From Pholis gunnellus (taxonomy: Eukaryota > Chordata > Actinopteri > Perciformes > Pholidae), in NCBI GenBank assembly GCA_910591455.2, contig OU342820.1:2642441-2706440 (forward strand): a stretch of 64,000 nt of DNA. The letters run 5' to 3'. Positions 59,574-64,000 of this stretch are shown here, piece after piece (positions within the stretch are counted from its first letter, which is position 1; every line of letters starts with the position of its first letter). A program made the position numbers and the translations under genes. The notes beneath the pieces are model-generated. The model saw only the letters and a list, made by a program, of their open reading frames with translations. It searched no databases and was not told the DNA's origin.

Positions 59574-60045
59574 ATGCAAACATACTAAGGAAGAGGATTT
59601 TTCAGTTGTTTCTACAGGATATCCTCTGTTTCATCTCTGTTGTTTAACAATCTCCTTGTGTTTTATTGTACTTCCACTCTGACTTTAATACTATGGTGAC
59701 TTGGCATTACTGTAACGATGATTACTAATTACACTGTGTATTTATTTGCTTATGCATATTAAATGTAGTGGTACTGGCATAAATATATGGATTGATGTTA
59801 GTATTATTACAGCCAACTACATAACATTTTATGTTGTGGGAAGAGTTTGCTCAGCCAAGCTTTAATTTCTTACTCTGGGTACAAGGGAAGAGGACATATC
59901 TTTGCATATCTTTATTGGATATTGCCATTGAAATTCACATGGGTACTAAAAGTTTCATTCGTGTTTGTGGTTTTCCCAGGTTCACTGGAACTGATGTTTG
60001 CTCTTTAATCTTCAATAAAAGTCAAATCAAACTGGAAAATGTTTT
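59574..60045 (+). terminator. ppl 3' UTR and polyadenylation signal
   Basis: About 470 bp of AT-rich sequence follows the stop. AATAAA lies at 60,014-60,019, followed about 20 bases on by GTTTTCTGTGTAAT, a GU-rich downstream element. Confidence 0.8.
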
Positions 60046-60423
60046 CTGTGTAATTTAATTCTGTATGCTATATTTGATGATGGAGATCCAATACAGAGCA
60101 TTGAATATCTAAATAGAACAGCTCAGTGATGGCCCTGCACCTAAAGCTGCTGTAGTGTCACTATTTGTAGGAAATAATAATAATAAAATGAATGATAATA
60201 ATAATGAGAGACTTTATTCATACAGCACTTTTCAAAAACAAATGTCAAAGTTCTCTGTAAAATGTAAAAATGTTACACAACATGGGTCCTGTTATCCTAG
60301 TATATTGTAATGTTAGCGTTCCATGGTTTGATTCCAGCCAGGGACCCTTGGTTGTATGTCTTTCCCCCTAGAAAAGTGCACTCACACACATATACTAATC
60401 TACTCCCAGAATAATTACTTAGC

Positions 60424-60900
60424 TCAGGGGTCAAAGAGCCATTTTGATCTATTTTCCACCAAATAAAATTCTTCTGGAGCCGCAAAAGCTATTTGATGTC
60501 AGTTTATAAAGTTTTATATATAGTTTTATTACATATGTAATACATGTTACATACAAAAACTATAGTTTGCTGTATTTATGAAATTATAGAACAAGAAGAA
60601 AGACACTTGTTGACATTTTATTTCTATTTTACGTGTTATAACAATATCAAACTCTGATGAAGAGGAGAGTTTGCTGCAGCAGTTGAGGAATCGCTCTTCA
60701 TAGTTCATCTCCATCGTGATACCTTTCAGCAAATGCTGTGTGTTTGTTCTGGAAGCGTCTTTCAACATTACGTGTTTTGTTGTTTGCTAATTTCTCGCCA
60801 CATTTCAAGCATACAGGTAAGCCAGCATCGTTGGCAGTGAAAGCAAATGAATACGTCCACGCAGAATTCTACTCTCTGTTTTCCTCTGTGACTTTTCTGT
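60424..60900 (-). mobile_element. Decayed BED-type hAT remnant
   Basis: The left edge CAGGGGTCAAAGAGCCATTT looks like the inverted 3' terminus of an element in the same broad group as 922-3310. On the minus strand at about 60,895-60,725 a BED finger is readable: PVCLKCGEKLANNKTRNVER followed by RFQNKHTAFAERY. An in-frame stop lies before NSAWTYSFAF, and the first zinc-binding His is replaced by Arg. Nearly all of the catalytic domain is deleted. Confidence 0.7.
60725..60895 (-). pseudogene. hAT transposase N-terminal (BED finger) remnant
   Basis: C-x2-C and the last His of the BED finger are present. The other His is lost and there are stops on both sides, so it is non-functional. Confidence 0.7.
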
Positions 60901-60924
60901 TTTGGGATTTATATATTATATATT

Positions 60925-60926
<2 letters not shown>

Positions 60927-60959
<33 letters not shown>
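60927..60959 (+). repeat. (TA)n microsatellite
   Basis: Pure TA run at the edge of the hAT remnant. Confidence 0.9.
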
Positions 60960-60962
<3 letters not shown>

Positions 60963-61069
60963 GTGTACATTCAGACAGCTCCACAGTGTAGTAAGTAATA
61001 CTCTGCCACCTGGTGGTGGGACACAGGTATGGATGTTGGACTCAATAAATCCGCCAGCCTCACAGAGAC

Positions 61070-61072
<3 letters not shown>

Positions 61073-61145
<73 letters not shown>
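61073..61145 (+). repeat. (TC)n microsatellite
   Basis: Pure TC run of about 73 bp; a polypurine-polypyrimidine tract able to form triplex DNA. Confidence 0.95.
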
Positions 61146-61149
<4 letters not shown>

Positions 61150-61462
61150 GTGTAGGTGTCTCTCTCTGTGTCTGTATTTGCAATGTTGTGTCGCAGATAC
61201 AATACAGACAGGAACATCTTGAAGCAAAAGATGTGTCATGGGACGGAGGTGGAGTTTGGAGGGTGTTCTTGCAGTGAGTGCTGCAGGGCACTGTTGGGAT
61301 TTCTTAAAGAAACGGGATTAGAAATGAAAAGAAATGTGGATGAAGTTGGAATATACAAGTTGGGAATTTAGTCTAACGAGTTTATGACCGGTTATTGTGC
61401 TGATTAACAAATAAAGAGCGTCATCTACCGATATAAACACCTCATTACACACTGCAAAAATA

Positions 61463-61568
61463 GAGATAGATAGAGAGATAGATGGATGGATGGATAGATA
61501 GATAGATAGATGGATAGATAGATAGATAGATAGATAGATGGATATATAGATAGATGGATAGATAGATG

Positions 61569-61607
<39 letters not shown>

Positions 61608-61712
61608 GGATGGATGGATGGATGGATGGATGGATGGATGGATGGATGGATGGATGGATGGATGGATGGATGGATGGATGGATGGATAGATAGATGGATA
61701 GATAGATAGATG

Positions 61713-61775
<63 letters not shown>

Positions 61776-61900
61776 GGATGGATGGATGGATGGATGGATA
61801 GATGGATGGATGGATGGATGGATGGATGGATGGATGGATGGATAGATGGATGGATGGATGGATGGATGGATGGATGGATGGATGGATGGATGGATGGATG

Positions 61901-61967
<67 letters not shown>

Positions 61968-62008
61968 GGATGGATGGATGGATGGATGGATGGATGGATG
62001 GATGGATA
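61463..62008 (+). repeat. GATA/GGAT compound tetranucleotide satellite
   Basis: About 545 bp of alternating blocks of GATA and GGAT (ATGG) units, with a period of four throughout. The long Ser-Ile-His-Pro open frames on the minus strand are artefacts of the repeat. Confidence 0.97.
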
Positions 62009-62149
62009 GTATATTGTGATTCCCATAGTTGTGATGCATTATAATCACTGGTTCAATGCATTATTTTAAGTTGCTCTGAGTGGTCATTTGGGTGCTTTAG
62101 GAATAATAAAAATACTATTATTATTATTGTTATCCTTTAGATTAGAACA

Positions 62150-62330
62150 GTGATGAAACTTTTACTCTGAAACTGCACACTCCGGTACAGTAGGTGGCGG
62201 TATGCACCTATTCAAGTTGGTTGCGATCCGCCAATCAAGCTAGAGAAGAAGAAGAAGAGCGGAACATGTGATTAGTGGGTGTGTGTTGTCTTCCCCCTCA
62301 GTCAGTGCGACGTTTTATTAAAGTTGTAAG
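62150..62330 (+). promoter_or_regulatory. glyr1 promoter region
   Basis: CCAAT at 62,231-62,235 within CCGCCAATCAAGC, then a GAAGAAGAAGAAGAGCGGAA stretch with an ETS-like GCGGAA. AAGATGGCGACGG (62,328-62,340), a YY1-type motif, overlaps the start codon. TATA-less and housekeeping in style. Confidence 0.6.
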
Positions 62331-62368
62331 ATGGCGACGGTGCATCTGCGGATCGGGGATCTGGTGTG
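62331..62368 (+). CDS. glyr1 first coding exon (PWWP protein NP60/N-PAC), partial
   Basis: ATG at 62,331 reads MATVHLRIGDLV plus TG before donor GTGAGA at 62,369. This matches the N-terminus of GLYR1 (a start of the form MA-x-V-x-LR-x-GDLVWGK), in which a PWWP domain binds H3K36-methylated chromatin and a C-terminal beta-hydroxyacid-dehydrogenase-like domain supports LSD2/KDM1B. Only 12 codons plus two bases are in the window. The call rests on the short match, the YY1-type start context, and the fact that GLYR1 lies near PPL in mammals. Confidence 0.75.
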
Positions 62369-64000
62369 GTGAGATAACCTTTACATATTGTCCAACGCCT
62401 CCAGTCCTGCTAGGTGGTCTTGCGTTGCATAACGTAGTCATTGATTAATTAGTTTAAGGCTAATGTTTCATGTTGGTGTTAACGAAGCGGTAACGGAAGT
62501 GTTGGTGTTCTCGGTTAACGTTAGTTGGTAGTCAACCCAAACAAGTCGCTAGCCGAGCTGACTCAGCCAGCAGCCATCGTTAGCTGCTAGCTAGCGGACA
62601 AGCTACAGAACAGGTTTAGACCGAAGAGAGAGAACTTTATTTTATTTCAGAATACAGACCAGTGTTTTTGTCTTTCTTGCGCTGGTTGGTTGTTCTGTAA
62701 AGCTTCGACACATCGTTTAATGCTCATTGTTGTGGTCTGTGGCCAACGTTTCTAGCACAGCTGAAGCGGATATGTAACGTTAGCTAACCGTTCCTGTAGC
62801 TGGCTTCACACTGGCTCGTCTTCCGTGTTTATCTGTAGTGATGGACGAGTCCGCGTAGAGTCAGTCTGTGGCTCATTTCACCCACAGAGAGAATATCGTG
62901 AAGCTGTGGGTCTGCTTGTGTTTCTCGTGGTATTATCAGCTCTGTAAGAGACCATATCTGTTCCATACGAGAGACTGTTGTATGTTAGTAATACGCATCA
63001 ACGTTACATAATATTCCATATCCCTATTCATCGACACATTTCTGTAACGTTACACCAGCAACTCAAGAAGTGACTATCTGTGTTCTCTTGTTGCGTTTTA
63101 TAAAGCTGCTTTGAACATCTTCATCTCGTTCAACGTGGCCAGCTGACACACTGCTGAATAGCGTTCATCTCCTGTGGCTGTTTTGTAAGTGTGCGTTATA
63201 GCAGTTGCTGCTTTAGTTGCTGTTGCATCTCTGAACACGCTGCGGAATCCCGTAATATGGCAAGAGACCACGGCACTAGAACTCACGAGGACAAACCTGC
63301 AACTGGGCCGACAAGTGGAACAAGTAGAACCCTACTAGCACTGCCTGACACTGGGAGCATCGTCTATTGAGAGATCTGACAACCTGAACACAATGAACAT
63401 CGTGTGTTTTGCTATTTCGTGACTTCTCTGTGTTTCCTTAGGTTGGTGTGGTTGACCTGTTTTATAATGCAGCTGTTTTGACTTTTTGTCAGAACCAGCA
63501 GCAGGAAGAGCTGAGTATTGTAGACACTTGTGAAGATATTTAGTTTTAGCAGAAAGAAAATGATATACGGTTTCTGAATTATATTATTCATTAAAAGAAG
63601 CCAAAGTTCTAGAAGTTTGAATAATCCAAAACTGTAAAATCTTTCTGAAACTAGGATCAAAATACACAAGAATATAACTTGACCAGACATTACTGGCAGC
63701 TTTCTGTGGTTGGCGACTATTGATGCTACGATTAACCAACCCGAACAGGAAGTGGTGTGTTGGCCAGCTGAGATGGAATTATGACATACAAAGGGGTGTC
63801 TTTAACATGAAATAGTATTAACAACTAATACTTGTATTTATGTAGTACTTTTCAAAACAGATTTGATTCACAAAACAATAAGAGCAGGTAAATGAATCTA
63901 AACTAAAAACAATAAAATAGGCTATTAAAACGTAACATCGCGGGACATACTAGTAACAACGTAATAGTAAAATACTAAAGTGGTAAAACAAGGTGATACA
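62369..64000 (+). other. glyr1 intron 1 (continues beyond the window)
   Basis: No further exon recognised. The first 700 bp has several AACGTTAG/GTTAGC motifs (62,517; 62,578; 62,776; 63,000; 63,044), common near teleost genes. Confidence 0.55.

Noticed and set aside
61425..62048. Long Ser/Ile/His/Pro-rich open frames on the minus strand
   Set aside because: They are translations of the GATA/GGAT tetranucleotide array, which is open in several frames by construction.

Overview
This is nuclear DNA of a bony fish, most likely a teleost. The evidence is a vertebrate multi-exon gene with GT-AG introns, teleost-type interspersed repeats (tRNA-headed SINEs with LINE-derived tails, L2- and L1-type LINE pieces, Tc1-like and hAT transposons, short inverted-repeat elements) and many long (CA)n/(GT)n tracts. 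There are no operons, prokaryotic genes or CRISPR arrays. The species cannot be named from the sequence alone.

Region by region. 0.9-3.3 kb holds an apparently complete hAT DNA transposon with matching 8-bp target duplications, matching 16-bp termini and an unbroken 645-residue transposase. 3.3-18 kb is intergenic and repeat-rich: a LINE 3' end, a deleted Tc1 element, a terminal-inverted-repeat element, a second hAT element nested in another repeat, and SINEs. 18.0-20.2 kb on the minus strand has a tentative three-exon small gene (90 codons plus stop) starting at a GC-rich, promoter-like segment. I do not recognise its product. 20.6-39 kb is intergenic again: a 696-bp inverted-repeat element, a broken L1-type LINE, an L2-type tail, SINEs and a 29-bp minisatellite.

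39.2-59.6 kb (+) is the whole coding region of periplakin (ppl), a cytolinker of the cornified envelope and desmosome region. I could join 22 coding exons with consistent phases into 1,758 codons plus stop. Its 3' UTR carries an AATAAA signal near 60,014. 60.4-62.0 kb contains a broken BED-type hAT remnant on the minus strand and long TA, TC and GATA/GGAT tracts. At 62,331 (+) the first coding exon of glyr1 (the PWWP-domain nuclear protein NP60/N-PAC) begins, and the window ends in its first intron. ppl and glyr1 lie close together in mammals too, which supports both calls.

The most interesting observations are these. (1) ppl intron 9 is a 118-nt intron with (CA)25 near its 5' end and a GU tract at its 3' end; it can fold on itself. 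The neighbouring intron 10 has a pure (GT)11AG acceptor. (2) The intact hAT copy looks young. (3) The second hAT element has a paralogous empty site about 14 kb away that confirms its boundaries. (4) Two SINEs share a tRNA-like head and core but carry different tails. I found no clearly new multi-gene system.
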